This document shows, piece after piece, positions 17,619 to 26,876 of a stretch of 64,000 nucleotides of DNA. A model generated the notes under the pieces. It was given only the letters and a program-made list of their open reading frames with translations, was not told the DNA's origin and did no database searches. Where the stretch lies: the NCBI RefSeq assembly GCF_010692725.1, contig NZ_JAAFZB010000096.1:1054001-1118000 (forward strand), in the 5' to 3' direction. How positions within the stretch are numbered: position 1 is the first letter of the stretch; each line of letters begins with the position of its first letter. This DNA is from Flavihumibacter soli (GTDB lineage Bacteria > Bacteroidota > Bacteroidia > Sphingobacteriales > Sphingobacteriaceae). The position numbers and the translations under genes are program-made.

Positions 17619-18385
17619 ATTTTCCAGGGTGAGCTTCCTGTATCCCACATTTCATTTAAATCATGCTTATCTTTTAAAGTATCCATTGGACGCCAAAACC
17701 CATAATGCTTGAAGGCATTCATTTTTCCGGAAGAGGCAATTTCCTGCATAGGCTCATGTTCCCATACTGTAGAGTCCCCATCTTTTATATAATCAAAGAC
17801 TCCGGGCTCGCAAACCATATATCCACCGTTTATCCATGAGCCATCCCCCTTAGGTTTCTCTAAAAACGAACGAACCTCATTTTCAGATGACAAATCTAAA
17901 GCGCCAAATCTCCCTGATGGCTGAACAGAAGTAACTGTAAAGAGCTTGCCGTGGTCCATATGGTAATCCACCAGTTCTTTAATGTTGATATCTCCAACCC
18001 CGTCACCATAGGTTAACATGAATGTTTCATCATTTATATACTTCCTGATACGCTTTATTCTACCTCCGGTCATAGAATTATCACCTGTGTCTACCAGAGT
18101 GATTTTCCAGGGTTCAGCTTCAGATTCGTGTACCTCGATCGCGTTATTTTTTAGATCAATGGTCACATCTGACTTATGTAAGAAATAATTTGCGAAATAC
18201 TCCTTTACTACATATCCCTTATAGCCCAGACATACGATAAAATCGTTGAAACCATAGGTGGAGTATATTTTCATTATATGCCACAAAATTGGCATACCGC
18301 CAATTTCCACCATTGGTTTAGGCCTTACCACCGTTTCCTCAGATAACCTGGTTCCTAAGCCCCCGGCTAAAATAACTACCTTCAT
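17612..18385 (-). CDS. rfbF: Glucose-1-phosphate cytidylyltransferase
   Basis: This 257-residue nucleotidyltransferase has the signature VILAGGLGTRLSEET followed by RPKPMVEIGGMPILWHIMK, the standard RfbF/AscA start. FMLTYGDGVGDINI and WMRPMDTLKDK-like (here WRPMDTLKDK) segments further support it. It forms CDP-glucose from CTP and glucose-1-phosphate, the entry step of the CDP-deoxysugar block. It overlaps rfbG and follows the FNR-type reductase by 15 bp. Cytoplasmic, normal length. Confidence 0.95.
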   Translation of the reverse strand: MKVVILAGGLGTRLSEETVVRPKPMVEIGGMPILWHIMKIYSTYGFNDFIVCLGYKGYVVKEYFANYFLHKSDVTIDLKNNAIEVHESEAEPWKITLVDTGDNSMTGGRIKRIRKYINDETFMLTYGDGVGDINIKELVDYHMDHGKLFTVTSVQPSGRFGALDLSSENEVRSFLEKPKGDGSWINGGYMVCEPGVFDYIKDGDSTVWEHEPMQEIASSGKMNAFKHYGFWRPMDTLKDKHDLNEMWDTGSSPWKIW

Positions 18386-18400
18386 ATTATTTATATTAAT

Positions 18401-19432
18401 CTATATCTTGAGATAAACATTATCAGAAAGAGGATGGCTGCAGCATAATAAATATTCATCTTGTTGCAGATCTGCCCTGTTTTTCGCAAGTCCTATCATT
18501 TTAACTTCACCACTTAAACAAATAGCTTTGCAAGTACTGCAATTGCCCGTTTGACAAGAGTAAGGTAATTCCAGTCCTGCGTCTAGACCAGCCTCCAATA
18601 TGCTCTTGCCTTTTATTATTTCAAGTGTATGTTCTATATTTAGATATTGTAATTTAATTGTGTGAGTATTTATCTCGTTAAAATCTTTTGGGTCTTTAAT
18701 CAACTCAAAATCTTCAAAGAAGATGTTATCCTGAAGCACCTTTAGTTCATTTAACGCAGCTTTAACCGATTCTTTCAAACCGGCAGGACCACAGATATAA
18801 TGTTGCGAATTACCTGTATCCACTCCATTGAGAATGCTTAATGCATATTCTTCATTAATTCTCCCTTCAATAATATCAGGATTATCTTCTCTGACAGTGA
18901 GTTGTGTAAAAAAATGCCATACTTTGAACTGCTTGGGGTATTTTATTAATAAATCTTCAATTTGACTTAAAAAGATAGTTGATTCATGATTTCGGTTCCC
19001 ATAAATTAAATTAACAGCTAATAGTGAGTTTGAAATTAAAACTTCTTTTATCAAAGACAGTAATGGTGTTATACCACTCCCTACGCCCCAGAAGTAGATT
19101 GAAGTAATATTCTCTTTGGCCTCATAAACAAAATCGCCCAAAGGTTCAATCACTTCTATTGAATCCCCTATTCGCACAAGGTCATGAATATGATTAGAAA
19201 CAATACCACTTGGAATTCTTTTTATAGTGACTAAAAGATGAGAATCAACACCAGGAGTTGAAGAGAAAGAATATGGCCGTACATATCGTCTGCCATTTAT
19301 TCTAAAAATTAAAGAAAGATACTGCCCTGCTCTGTATTTTATTTTTCGTAAGGAAGGCTGATTAAAACAGAGAGTCAGGGTGTCATTTGTTTCTTTTCGA
19401 ATACCGACAACCTTTAACGTATAATTTCTCAT
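18401..19432 (-). CDS. FAD / [2Fe-2S] NAD(P)H reductase, candidate E3 partner of RfbH
   Basis: The 343-residue protein has an N-terminal FAD domain (YRAGQYLSLIF, then RPYSFSS for flavin binding) and a central NAD(P) domain (FWGVGSGITPLLSLI and HYICGPAGLKESV). The C-terminal plant-type ferredoxin domain has cysteines C293, C298, C301 and C330 or C331 (SCQTGNCSTC and LLCC). Next to rfbF, rfbG and rfbH its job should be electron supply to RfbH, as done by CDP-6-deoxy-delta-3,4-glucoseen reductase (AscD/E3). The domain order is unusual: as I recall, AscD carries the ferredoxin domain at the N-terminus, whereas this is the PaaE/Hmp-like order. It lies 1 bp from the Wzz gene. Confidence 0.86.
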   Translation of the reverse strand: MRNYTLKVVGIRKETNDTLTLCFNQPSLRKIKYRAGQYLSLIFRINGRRYVRPYSFSSTPGVDSHLLVTIKRIPSGIVSNHIHDLVRIGDSIEVIEPLGDFVYEAKENITSIYFWGVGSGITPLLSLIKEVLISNSLLAVNLIYGNRNHESTIFLSQIEDLLIKYPKQFKVWHFFTQLTVREDNPDIIEGRINEEYALSILNGVDTGNSQHYICGPAGLKESVKAALNELKVLQDNIFFEDFELIKDPKDFNEINTHTIKLQYLNIEHTLEIIKGKSILEAGLDAGLELPYSCQTGNCSTCKAICLSGEVKMIGLAKNRADLQQDEYLLCCSHPLSDNVYLKI

Positions 19433-19433
19433 T

Positions 19434-20606
19434 CTAAGCCATTATGCTTTTGAAAATTCTCTTAGAGAATAAAAACATTACCGTAAATAAACCCCCTAAA
19501 AATCCCCCAAGTAAAAGTCCCTTTAGTTTTCCAAATTTTTCCTTTTGCAATGGCAGCACTGGCCTGTCAATAACCTGAATCAATGGCGTTTCCTTTCTTA
19601 AGGAAACTTTTGAAATCTCCAAATTTTTCACCAGTTCCGTCAATATAGCTTGGTTTGCCTGGACGTCAACTTGTCTTCGCTGCGAAGGCACACGCAATAT
19701 TTGCCGTGAGGGGTTCGGATTTGGGTTTACATCTAATGATGCTGCAACCCCTGAAAGTGCTCCATTTAATTGTCTTCTTACAGAATCGGTCTGGTGCTGC
19801 AGAATGCTTACGTTCTGATAAGATTTTTTAGTTTTCGTTTCGACATAAAAATCAGCAACCTCTTTTACTAAAATCTCCGTAAAGTATTTGGAAAACAATT
19901 CATTGCCTGAATTAACCTTTACGGATATGATGCTCAGTTTTTTGTCAATCTTAGCTACCGACAAATTACTTTTTGTTAAAGTTTTATGAAATTCCCCTAT
20001 TAAACTATCCTGAGTTCGTGTGAATTGTTTCGGATCATTGCCTACCTCGAAAAGCAAATTCTTGAACTCAGGTTTATCCTTCCATTTATCACGAAGCTGA
20101 TTGAAATCAATATAAAGTTCAACCAATGTTTGCTTTTTCCCATTTACATCGACAGGGGTCAGAAGCGTTTTTTGAATCATGGTGCGCGACTTCATCAGTA
20201 CCAAAAGATTATCTCCTGAAAAAGCGCCCCCACCAGAACCACCCAAGTCGAAACCAAACTGACTGGCCAAACCCAAAGCGCCGCCCAAACCACCGCCACC
20301 TGCTTTGTCATCTTCCAAAGCAAAACTTAACTCCGCTGTATACACCGGTTTCTTGTAAAAGGCGTATGCCAAGCCTATCAATGCGCCGATAATTCCGGCT
20401 ACAAAAATAACAAACCACTTAGACAGTATGTAGTTCCACCATTCACGGATTCTAAGAATTAACTCCTTTAGAGAGATCTCATCATCATTACCTGAATTCG
20501 TGTTATTTAGAATCTCTTTAGGAGACGTGTCAGAATTACCCGCCCCTGCACTTTCTTCTCTTGAAGAAAATGTCAAGAAATCTCCCTGCTGATCGTTACT
20601 TATCAT
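19434..20606 (-). CDS. Wzz-type polysaccharide chain-length/co-polymerase protein
   Basis: The 390-residue protein has a cytoplasmic N-terminal tail of about 55 residues and a first membrane helix at about 60-82 (FVIFVAGIIGALIGLAYAFY). A large periplasmic part with coiled-coil-prone stretches follows, with a final helix at about 363-382 preceded by a proline-containing DRPVLPLQKEKFGK. This is the polysaccharide co-polymerase layout. A glycine-rich insert after the first beta strands (AGGGGLGGALGLASQFGFDL) is common in Bacteroidetes members. There is no C-terminal tyrosine kinase domain. It controls length or export of the polymer together with the SLBB protein whose gene lies 1 bp upstream. 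Confidence 0.88.
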   Translation of the reverse strand: MISNDQQGDFLTFSSREESAGAGNSDTSPKEILNNTNSGNDDEISLKELILRIREWWNYILSKWFVIFVAGIIGALIGLAYAFYKKPVYTAELSFALEDDKAGGGGLGGALGLASQFGFDLGGSGGGAFSGDNLLVLMKSRTMIQKTLLTPVDVNGKKQTLVELYIDFNQLRDKWKDKPEFKNLLFEVGNDPKQFTRTQDSLIGEFHKTLTKSNLSVAKIDKKLSIISVKVNSGNELFSKYFTEILVKEVADFYVETKTKKSYQNVSILQHQTDSVRRQLNGALSGVAASLDVNPNPNPSRQILRVPSQRRQVDVQANQAILTELVKNLEISKVSLRKETPLIQVIDRPVLPLQKEKFGKLKGLLLGGFLGGLFTVMFLFSKRIFKSIMA

Positions 20607-20607
20607 A

Positions 20608-23124
20608 TTATTGGATCAGGTTTAATAAAATTACCGCAAGCGAAGCTAAACCAGCGCTAATGCTCACTAATTCTCCAGGAGTGAGTTTGCGCTTCGCATC
20701 CTTCGTAGGCACAAAAATTTCTGCTCCTGGCTGAACGCCGGGATAATTATTAAAAAACAACAAGGCTTTCCTGGTGCTTTTAACAGAGCCGTTGGCATAA
20801 ACAATATATGATCTGCTTTTCGACGAACGGTCAGAGAAACCACCGGCTTCAGAAATATATCTTTTAAATCCTTTGCCATTGTCATAAATTATAGAATTAG
20901 GAGATAGTACTTCACCGCTAACCTTGATAGTCTGGAGCTGCTTCGGCACGCGTATCGTGTCGCCCTCTTCCAGCGTCAGATCATAATCGGAACCAGGCTT
21001 TGCAAGGATTTTTTCAAGGTTAATCCCCACATAGATATTTCTGATGACTTCCTCATCAACCAATTTGGTTGTGTCAGTAGAATCTCTCTGCAGGCGTTGA
21101 AACTTCCGAAGCCTTTCCAGTTCTTCGGTCTTGCTATCTAGTTCATTCTTTTTTGCTGACTTTTTCGACCCTGGTCCTGGACGCTTCAAAGAGGCTCCTT
21201 TTGTATAGGCAAGCGCCGTCAAACCTCCCGCTCTTTTAACGAGGTCGGATATGCGCTCGTCCTTACGGACTACCGTGTAGGTTCCGGGGTAAAGAACTTC
21301 TCCTTCTATACGTACCTGTCTTTGCACTTCATAGCCGGTCTCACCCCGCACAGACACAATATCAAAAGGCTGAAGAATAAATTTATTGCCCATGACCTTC
21401 AGATTCGAATCCACGTCAACCTGATAAACCCTCGCGGTGATTGCAGAGGTCGACAGTACATTACTGTTATCTACCCTTCTTGAAATTTCTATTCTTGTGG
21501 GACTGGCACCTTCTTTAAAGCCGCCGGACTTAATGATTAAGTCTTCCAGGCTCATTCCTTCAGAAAAATCAAATGTTCCAGGCTCACGCACTTCGCCATC
21601 TATGGAAACCTTGTATTCATCGCGAAGTTCAAAAATGGAAGCGATGGTCACTATATCTTCTCTTTGCAACGGAATATCAGGGCTGGTGCCTGCAAGTATC
21701 TTATCTAAATCAAATGATATCAACTGCGAACTGTTATCAGCCTTCAGCCTTGTAATATATCCGCGCGACATGAAGGCATCTTCGGTCACTCCTTCTGCTT
21801 TCTGAATGAGCAGGCTGAGAGTCATACCTTTTGCAAGCTCAAACTGCCCGGGACGAAACACAGCCCCTTCAATGGTCACCCTATTCTCGAAGCGATCAAG
21901 GATTGGCTCGGCAAAATATTTATCACCGTTTTTAGGCTGATAACTACCGAATTCAGAGGCAAAAACATCTGTGATGCGTCTCTCGCGATCCGTATTTTGG
22001 AGAATTTTAATGCGGGCACTATATGCCTGGGTGGTAAAACCACCCGCAAAACTAATCACATCCTGTAATGATTCACCCTGTACAGCTTCAAAAATTGCAG
22101 GCCGCTTCACTTCGCCGGTAAACTCAACGCGGATCTTATAAGTGGGAACACGTATAATGTCTTGATCCTGCAGGCGGATGTTATTTGTTTGAAACCCTTT
22201 GAGCAGGAACTCATAGACATCGAGTTTACCAACAACACGGTTATTCCGAATAATTTCTATTTCCCGGAAAGAACCGTTTTCTGTAGGACCGCCTGAAGCA
22301 TACAAAGCATTGAAAGCGGTTGCGAGCGAAGGCAGTGTATAAGAGCCCGGCTTCACCACCTCTCCAAGGAGGGTCACCCGGATGCTTCTGATATTACCTA
22401 TACCGATGGTGACCTGTGTGCGGCCGCTCCGTATTCCCGGATAGGTAGACGCCAGCCTTGACCGAATCCTTTGCGTGGCCTGGTCAACCGTTAGGCCGCT
22501 AACCGCTATGATACCTGCATATTCAACCCGGATGGTTCCTTCGGGACTAACTTCAAGTTTATAATCCGCCTCGTTGTCCCCGGTGATATTAATCACGATC
22601 TCATCATCCGGACCAATCATGTAATTCCCAGGTGTTGCAATACGCAGATTGGGTTCGAACGTCAGGTTACTATTTTTGAACAAACTGGCACCGAAGATCT
22701 TCGATTTCAATTCGAGCAGAGCCTTTTCAGCCTCAGTTTCAGGCTCCGGCTGATCGTCCTTGAGCGTATCCTGCTCGAAGTTCAGTTCACGACCGGAAGA
22801 TTTCCTGGTCTTAGACGCTGGATCAGAGCTATCCTTCTCTTTCTGGTCGTCCTGCTTTTTAATCTTTTCAACCCGTTCCCTGAGCTTTCTGATTTCCTCC
22901 GGCCTCATACCCCTCGCTTGCGCTACCTGCTCCAGTTGGGCATCCGACAAACCGGTGGACTCCACCTGTCTCATGAATGAGCGAATCTGCTCATCCGAAA
23001 GATCGTCCACCCGGACAGTAGCTAAGTTTTGAGTATTAATGGTTTGCGAAACTGCAGGAACAGTAACCAGCACCGCAAAAAGCAGTATGATTATTCTGCA
23101 AATTCGTTTGTGTGTAATAGCCAT
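20608..23124 (-). CDS. SLBB-domain polysaccharide export protein (Wza-like)
   Basis: The 838-residue protein has a signal peptide (hydrophobic residues 9-24, then VSQ). A charged, coiled-coil-prone region of about 110 residues follows. A Poly_export domain begins with YMIGPDDEIVINITG (about 168-182). It carries a series of SLBB modules recognisable by repeats of GEVxxPGxY/F (VTLLGEVVKPGSYTL, VEFTGEVKRPAIFEA, VTIEGAVFRPGQFEL, VSIDGEVREPGTFDF, VRIEGEVLYPGTYTV, IKVSGEVLSPNSIIY). It ends in a hydrophobic helix. This is the large Bacteroidetes form of Wza, an outer-membrane or periplasmic channel for capsule or exopolysaccharide. It pairs with the Wzz-type protein encoded next. Confidence 0.93.
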   Translation of the reverse strand: MAITHKRICRIIILLFAVLVTVPAVSQTINTQNLATVRVDDLSDEQIRSFMRQVESTGLSDAQLEQVAQARGMRPEEIRKLRERVEKIKKQDDQKEKDSSDPASKTRKSSGRELNFEQDTLKDDQPEPETEAEKALLELKSKIFGASLFKNSNLTFEPNLRIATPGNYMIGPDDEIVINITGDNEADYKLEVSPEGTIRVEYAGIIAVSGLTVDQATQRIRSRLASTYPGIRSGRTQVTIGIGNIRSIRVTLLGEVVKPGSYTLPSLATAFNALYASGGPTENGSFREIEIIRNNRVVGKLDVYEFLLKGFQTNNIRLQDQDIIRVPTYKIRVEFTGEVKRPAIFEAVQGESLQDVISFAGGFTTQAYSARIKILQNTDRERRITDVFASEFGSYQPKNGDKYFAEPILDRFENRVTIEGAVFRPGQFELAKGMTLSLLIQKAEGVTEDAFMSRGYITRLKADNSSQLISFDLDKILAGTSPDIPLQREDIVTIASIFELRDEYKVSIDGEVREPGTFDFSEGMSLEDLIIKSGGFKEGASPTRIEISRRVDNSNVLSTSAITARVYQVDVDSNLKVMGNKFILQPFDIVSVRGETGYEVQRQVRIEGEVLYPGTYTVVRKDERISDLVKRAGGLTALAYTKGASLKRPGPGSKKSAKKNELDSKTEELERLRKFQRLQRDSTDTTKLVDEEVIRNIYVGINLEKILAKPGSDYDLTLEEGDTIRVPKQLQTIKVSGEVLSPNSIIYDNGKGFKRYISEAGGFSDRSSKSRSYIVYANGSVKSTRKALLFFNNYPGVQPGAEIFVPTKDAKRKLTPGELVSISAGLASLAVILLNLIQ

Positions 23125-23194
23125 TTAAGTATTTATCTTTTTTTGCGCAAGTGGCAGATAGTAGAAGAAGAAGTAATTTGTTAAATTGGTTTAT

Positions 23195-24331
23195 TTATTC
23201 GAAATAATTCATCACCGTGAAACCACCTTGTTTAAGATATTCGTCCTTTTTCATTAAATGAAGATCTGAACCGACCATATCCTTTATCAGTGCAGCAAGA
23301 TCATATTTGGGTTTCCATCCCAGCTTGGTATTAGATTTAGAAGGATCACCTATAAGCAGGTCAACTTCTGTAGGACGGAAGTACTTGGCATCCACCTTTA
23401 CTACTGTTTGTCCCAGCTTTAGCTGTGATGTATTGATCCCCAGTTCAGCACACTTCTCATCATCAAAGTTAATGATCACGCCTTTTTCGTTTTCGTCCTT
23501 GCCGCTGAATTCAACTTCAATACCCAGCTCAAGGAAACTCATCCGGATAAAATCACGAACCGTGGTAGTAACGCCGGTAGCGATAACGAAATCCTCAGGT
23601 TTCTCCTGCTGAAGGATGAGCCACATTGCTTCGATGTAATCCTTTGCATGGCCCCAGTCTCGTTGTGCAGAAAGGTTGCCAAGATACAGACAGTTTTGAA
23701 GCCCCAAAGCTATTTTAGCTGCGCCACGGGTTATCTTCCGTGTTACAAAAGTTTCCCCGCGTATTGGACTTTCATGATTGAACAGGATACCATTGCACGC
23801 ATACATTTTATACGCCTCGCGATAATTGACTGTTATCCAGTAGGCATACATTTTTGCTACCGCATAAGGTGAGCGGGGATAAAATGGTGTAGTTTCACTT
23901 TGAGGAACAGCCTGAACCAGGCCATATAGTTCTGAAGTTGATGCCTGGTATATCCGAGTCTTTTGAGTTAATCCAAGCAAACGAACTGCTTCTAATATTC
24001 GGAGTGTACCTATACCATCAGCATTAGCAGTATATTCAGGTGTCTCGAAACTTACCTGAACATGGCTCATTGCCGCAAGATTATAGATCTCATCAGGCTG
24101 TACTTCCTGAATAATACGAATCAGGTTGGTGGAGTCGGTAAGATCTCCGTAGTGAAGCTTGATGTTTAGATTTTCTTCATGCGGATCTTGGTAGAGGTGA
24201 TCAATACGATCGGTATTAAATAAGGAACTCCGGCGCTTAATGCCATGAACAAAATATCCTTTTTTTAGCAAGAACTCAGCCAGGTATGCCCCGTCCTGTC
24301 CTGTGATTCCTGTAATTAAAGCAATCTTCAT
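23195..24331 (-). CDS. gmd: GDP-mannose 4,6-dehydratase
   Basis: The 378-residue enzyme has the NADP site [17 protein letters not shown], the catalytic TSELYG and [10 protein letters not shown] (YxxxK), and the family block [13 protein letters not shown]. It makes GDP-4-keto-6-deoxy-D-mannose, precursor of GDP-L-fucose, D-rhamnose, perosamine or colitose. The usual partner GDP-L-fucose synthase (fcl) is not in this window, so the end product is open. It is separated from rfbA by 242 bp and from the SLBB gene by 70 bp. A TAnnTTTG element lies upstream, so it may begin its own transcript. Confidence 0.96.
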   Translation of the reverse strand: MKIALITGITGQDGAYLAEFLLKKGYFVHGIKRRSSLFNTDRIDHLYQDPHEENLNIKLHYGDLTDSTNLIRIIQEVQPDEIYNLAAMSHVQVSFETPEYTANADGIGTLRILEAVRLLGLTQKTRIYQASTSELYGLVQAVPQSETTPFYPRSPYAVAKMYAYWITVNYREAYKMYACNGILFNHESPIRGETFVTRKITRGAAKIALGLQNCLYLGNLSAQRDWGHAKDYIEAMWLILQQEKPEDFVIATGVTTTVRDFIRMSFLELGIEVEFSGKDENEKGVIINFDDEKCAELGINTSQLKLGQTVVKVDAKYFRPTEVDLLIGDPSKSNTKLGWKPKYDLAALIKDMVGSDLHLMKKDEYLKQGGFTVMNYFE

Positions 24332-24444
24332 TAAGTGATAATATGTTTTTAGGTTAGTCAGCTGATCAGCACACCTGATTTATTACGTTAAAAAAAAAGT
24401 GGTACTGAACCAAATGAGGGATAAATCCCCAAGATAAAGCGCTG

Positions 24445-24452
24445 CAAAAGTA
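24445..24452 (-). promoter_or_regulatory. Candidate Bacteroidetes -7 promoter element upstream of gmd
   Basis: The minus strand reads TACTTTTG here, matching TAnnTTTG, about 113 bp before the gmd start. It sits in the 242 bp rfbA-gmd gap. No TTG lies at the 17-23 bp spacing expected for the -33 element, so support is partial. Confidence 0.35.
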
Positions 24453-24573
24453 TTATTTTTAATCGACTATTTGAACTGCAATTTTCAAAACCTTGAGCCT
24501 ATACTGCCCGATAAGCCAGAAAATGGAGCACCCACCCCGAAGATGCTAACGGTATTTGAAATCCCAGCTGTGC

Positions 24574-25434
24574 TTATTTTACCAGGTTATTAAGATATTG
24601 ACCATAGCCACTTTTTTTCAGTGGTTCAGCAACCTGCTGCAGTTCTTCTCTGGAAATAAAACCCATCCGGAAGGCAACCTCTTCTATACACCCGATCTTC
24701 AATCCCTGGCGCTCTTCGATCACCTGCACAAACTGGCCGGCCTGCATCAAGGATGCGAAAGTACCTGTATCAAGCCATGCAGTACCACGGCTCAAAACAC
24801 CCACTTTCAGCTTTCCAAGCCGGAGGTATTCTTTATTGATATCCGTGATCTCATATTCACCACGCGGGGATGGCTCAACATTTTTAGCAATCTCCACAAC
24901 CGAATTATCATAGAAATACAAGCCGGGAACTGCATAATGCGATTTCGGATTCTCAGGTTTTTCTTCAATAGAGATCACATTATTATTCTCGTCGAATTCC
25001 ACCACGCCGTAGCGTTCCGGATCAGAAACCTGATATGCAAACACTACTCCTCCATCGGGGTCGTTCATCGTTTGCAGCAGCCGGGATAATCCGTCACCAT
25101 GAAATATATTGTCTCCCAGGACCAGTGCAACTTTATCCCTTCCGATAAATTTTTCCCCAATCACAAATGCCTGTGCCAGGCCGTTAGGCTGTTCCTGCAC
25201 CGCATAGGAGATATCGCAACCTATCCGGCTGCCATCTCCCAGCAGCTTCTCAAAATTCGGGAGATCATGAGGAGTTGAGATGATCAGAATCTCCCGAATA
25301 CCCGCGAGCATTAGAATGGACAAGGGGTAGTAGATCATCGGCTTATCATATACCGGCATCATTTGTTTGCTGACAGCCAGTGTGAGAGGGTGAAGCCTTG
25401 TACCTGAACCTCCTGCTAAGATTATTCCTTTCAT
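24574..25434 (-). CDS. rfbA: Glucose-1-phosphate thymidylyltransferase
   Basis: This is a 286-residue RmlA. The signature [14 protein letters not shown] is followed by [18 protein letters not shown], and [20 protein letters not shown] and GTAWLDTGT are all at the usual places. It forms dTDP-glucose from dTTP and glucose-1-phosphate, the first step to dTDP-L-rhamnose, and is normally inhibited by the end product. It is the last gene of the rfbBCDA group, 15 bp after rfbD. Confidence 0.97.
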   Translation of the reverse strand: MKGIILAGGSGTRLHPLTLAVSKQMMPVYDKPMIYYPLSILMLAGIREILIISTPHDLPNFEKLLGDGSRIGCDISYAVQEQPNGLAQAFVIGEKFIGRDKVALVLGDNIFHGDGLSRLLQTMNDPDGGVVFAYQVSDPERYGVVEFDENNNVISIEEKPENPKSHYAVPGLYFYDNSVVEIAKNVEPSPRGEYEITDINKEYLRLGKLKVGVLSRGTAWLDTGTFASLMQAGQFVQVIEERQGLKIGCIEEVAFRMGFISREELQQVAEPLKKSGYGQYLNNLVK

Positions 25435-25449
25435 GCTAGTATTGAGTAA

Positions 25450-26328
25450 TTAGTATTTAGTGGTTGGATCACTATTCCTTAAATTCGATATACATTTCGC
25501 TAAACTCTCTCTCCAGTAGGGTATCTCTATCTTCATTGCAGCCTTTATTTTAGCTTTGTTCATTACGGAGAATGCGGGCCTTCTAGCCCGTGTAATAAAT
25601 TCCTGGCTTGCTACCGGCGAAACCTCTACGGGCATCTCGCTCAGCTCAAAGACAGCCTTTGCAAAGTCGTACCAGGAAGCGACACCTTCATTACTATAGT
25701 GATAAACACCATATTCATTACTCCCTATCTCAATAATATGGAGTATACATGCTGCCAGGTCGATAGCATAGGTAGGAGTTCCAACCTGATCAGAAACAAC
25801 ATTCAAACTGCTCCTTTCACTACCAAGCCTGCGCATCGTTTTAACGAAGTTATTACCGTATTCTGAATAAAGCCAACTCGTTCGTAGAATAAAATATTTA
25901 CCTGTTTGCTCGGCAACGACCGCCTCGCCTTCCAGCTTGGTTAATCCATAGACGTTTACCGGTTCAGCAAGATCGGCTTCGTTCAATGGCAATACTGAAT
26001 TACCGGCAAACACGAAATCTGTAGACACATGTATCAGGACGGATCCGAATTCATTACAAAGGCGTGCCAGATTGAAGGCCCCATCTCTGTTTATTCTCCC
26101 TGCTAATTCAGGTTCATCCTCCGCCTTATCAACTGCGGTATAGGCAGCACAATTAATTACATAACCGGGTCTTTCCCTTCCAAAAATTTCACGTAGTAAT
26201 TGGACATTCAGGATGTCGGCAGATTCCTTATCTGGGAACACAAGACGCTGCAGTTGCGTTTCTTTAGCCACTGCTTTCAGGCATTGACCAAGCTGACCCG
26301 ATGCTCCGAACACTATGACTTTAATCAT
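25450..26328 (-). CDS. rfbD: dTDP-4-dehydrorhamnose reductase
   Basis: This is a 292-residue RmlD. GASGQLGQCL binds NADPH, NCAAYTAVDKAEDE and STDFVFAG are characteristic, and VYGLTKLEGE carries the YxxxK motif. It reduces dTDP-4-keto-L-rhamnose to dTDP-L-rhamnose. The start overlaps the end of rfbC by 4 bp and rfbA follows 15 bp downstream. Confidence 0.95.
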   Translation of the reverse strand: MIKVIVFGASGQLGQCLKAVAKETQLQRLVFPDKESADILNVQLLREIFGRERPGYVINCAAYTAVDKAEDEPELAGRINRDGAFNLARLCNEFGSVLIHVSTDFVFAGNSVLPLNEADLAEPVNVYGLTKLEGEAVVAEQTGKYFILRTSWLYSEYGNNFVKTMRRLGSERSSLNVVSDQVGTPTYAIDLAACILHIIEIGSNEYGVYHYSNEGVASWYDFAKAVFELSEMPVEVSPVASQEFITRARRPAFSVMNKAKIKAAMKIEIPYWRESLAKCISNLRNSDPTTKY

Positions 26329-26876
26329 AGACCGCTTTTATACAATTCAAAACCGGGATTTTCCCGGTCCTTGTCAGAAACAAGAATGTCGGCTTCCGGA
26401 AGCTGCCAGTCGATACTTAAAGTCTTATCATTATAAAGGATTCCGCCCTCCGATTGCCTGTTATAATAATTATCGCACTTGTAGAAGAATTCCGCATTTT
26501 CGCTCAGAACAGCAAAGCCATGGGCAAAACCCTGCGGAATAAATAACTGCAGCCTGTTTTCTTCACTCAGTTCTATTGAAAAGTGCTTCCCGAAAGTTGA
26601 CGAGTGCGGGCGCAAGTCTAATGCAACATCTAGCACGGCACCCTTTAAAACTCTTACAAGTTTGGCCTGGGCATGCTCACCCTTCTGAAAATGCAGGCCG
26701 CGAATAACACCGTACGAAGAATATGATTGATTATCCTGAATAAAGTTGACTTCTTGCCCGACCAAGTCATTGAATCTCTTTTGGTTGAAGCTTTCAAAGA
26801 AAAACCCTCTCGGGTCGTCGAAAACTATGGGCTTTAGCAGAAAACAGTCCTGCAAAGGGGTCTCAATTAGTTCCAT
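26325..26876 (-). CDS. rfbC: dTDP-4-dehydrorhamnose 3,5-epimerase
   Basis: This is a 183-residue cupin-fold RmlC. DPRGFFFESFNQKRF, VRGLHFQ with the catalytic histidine, VLDVALDLR with the aspartate partner, and IPQGFAHGF are the standard markers. It epimerises dTDP-4-keto-6-deoxyglucose at C3 and C5. It starts directly after rfbB with no gap and overlaps rfbD by 4 bp. Confidence 0.96.
   Translation of the reverse strand: MELIETPLQDCFLLKPIVFDDPRGFFFESFNQKRFNDLVGQEVNFIQDNQSYSSYGVIRGLHFQKGEHAQAKLVRVLKGAVLDVALDLRPHSSTFGKHFSIELSEENRLQLFIPQGFAHGFAVLSENAEFFYKCDNYYNRQSEGGILYNDKTLSIDWQLPEADILVSDKDRENPGFELYKSGL

Noticed and set aside
24556-25089. Plus-strand frame of 177 codons opposite rfbA
   Set aside because: It lies wholly within a certain rfbA gene on the other strand and its translation has no recognisable motif.
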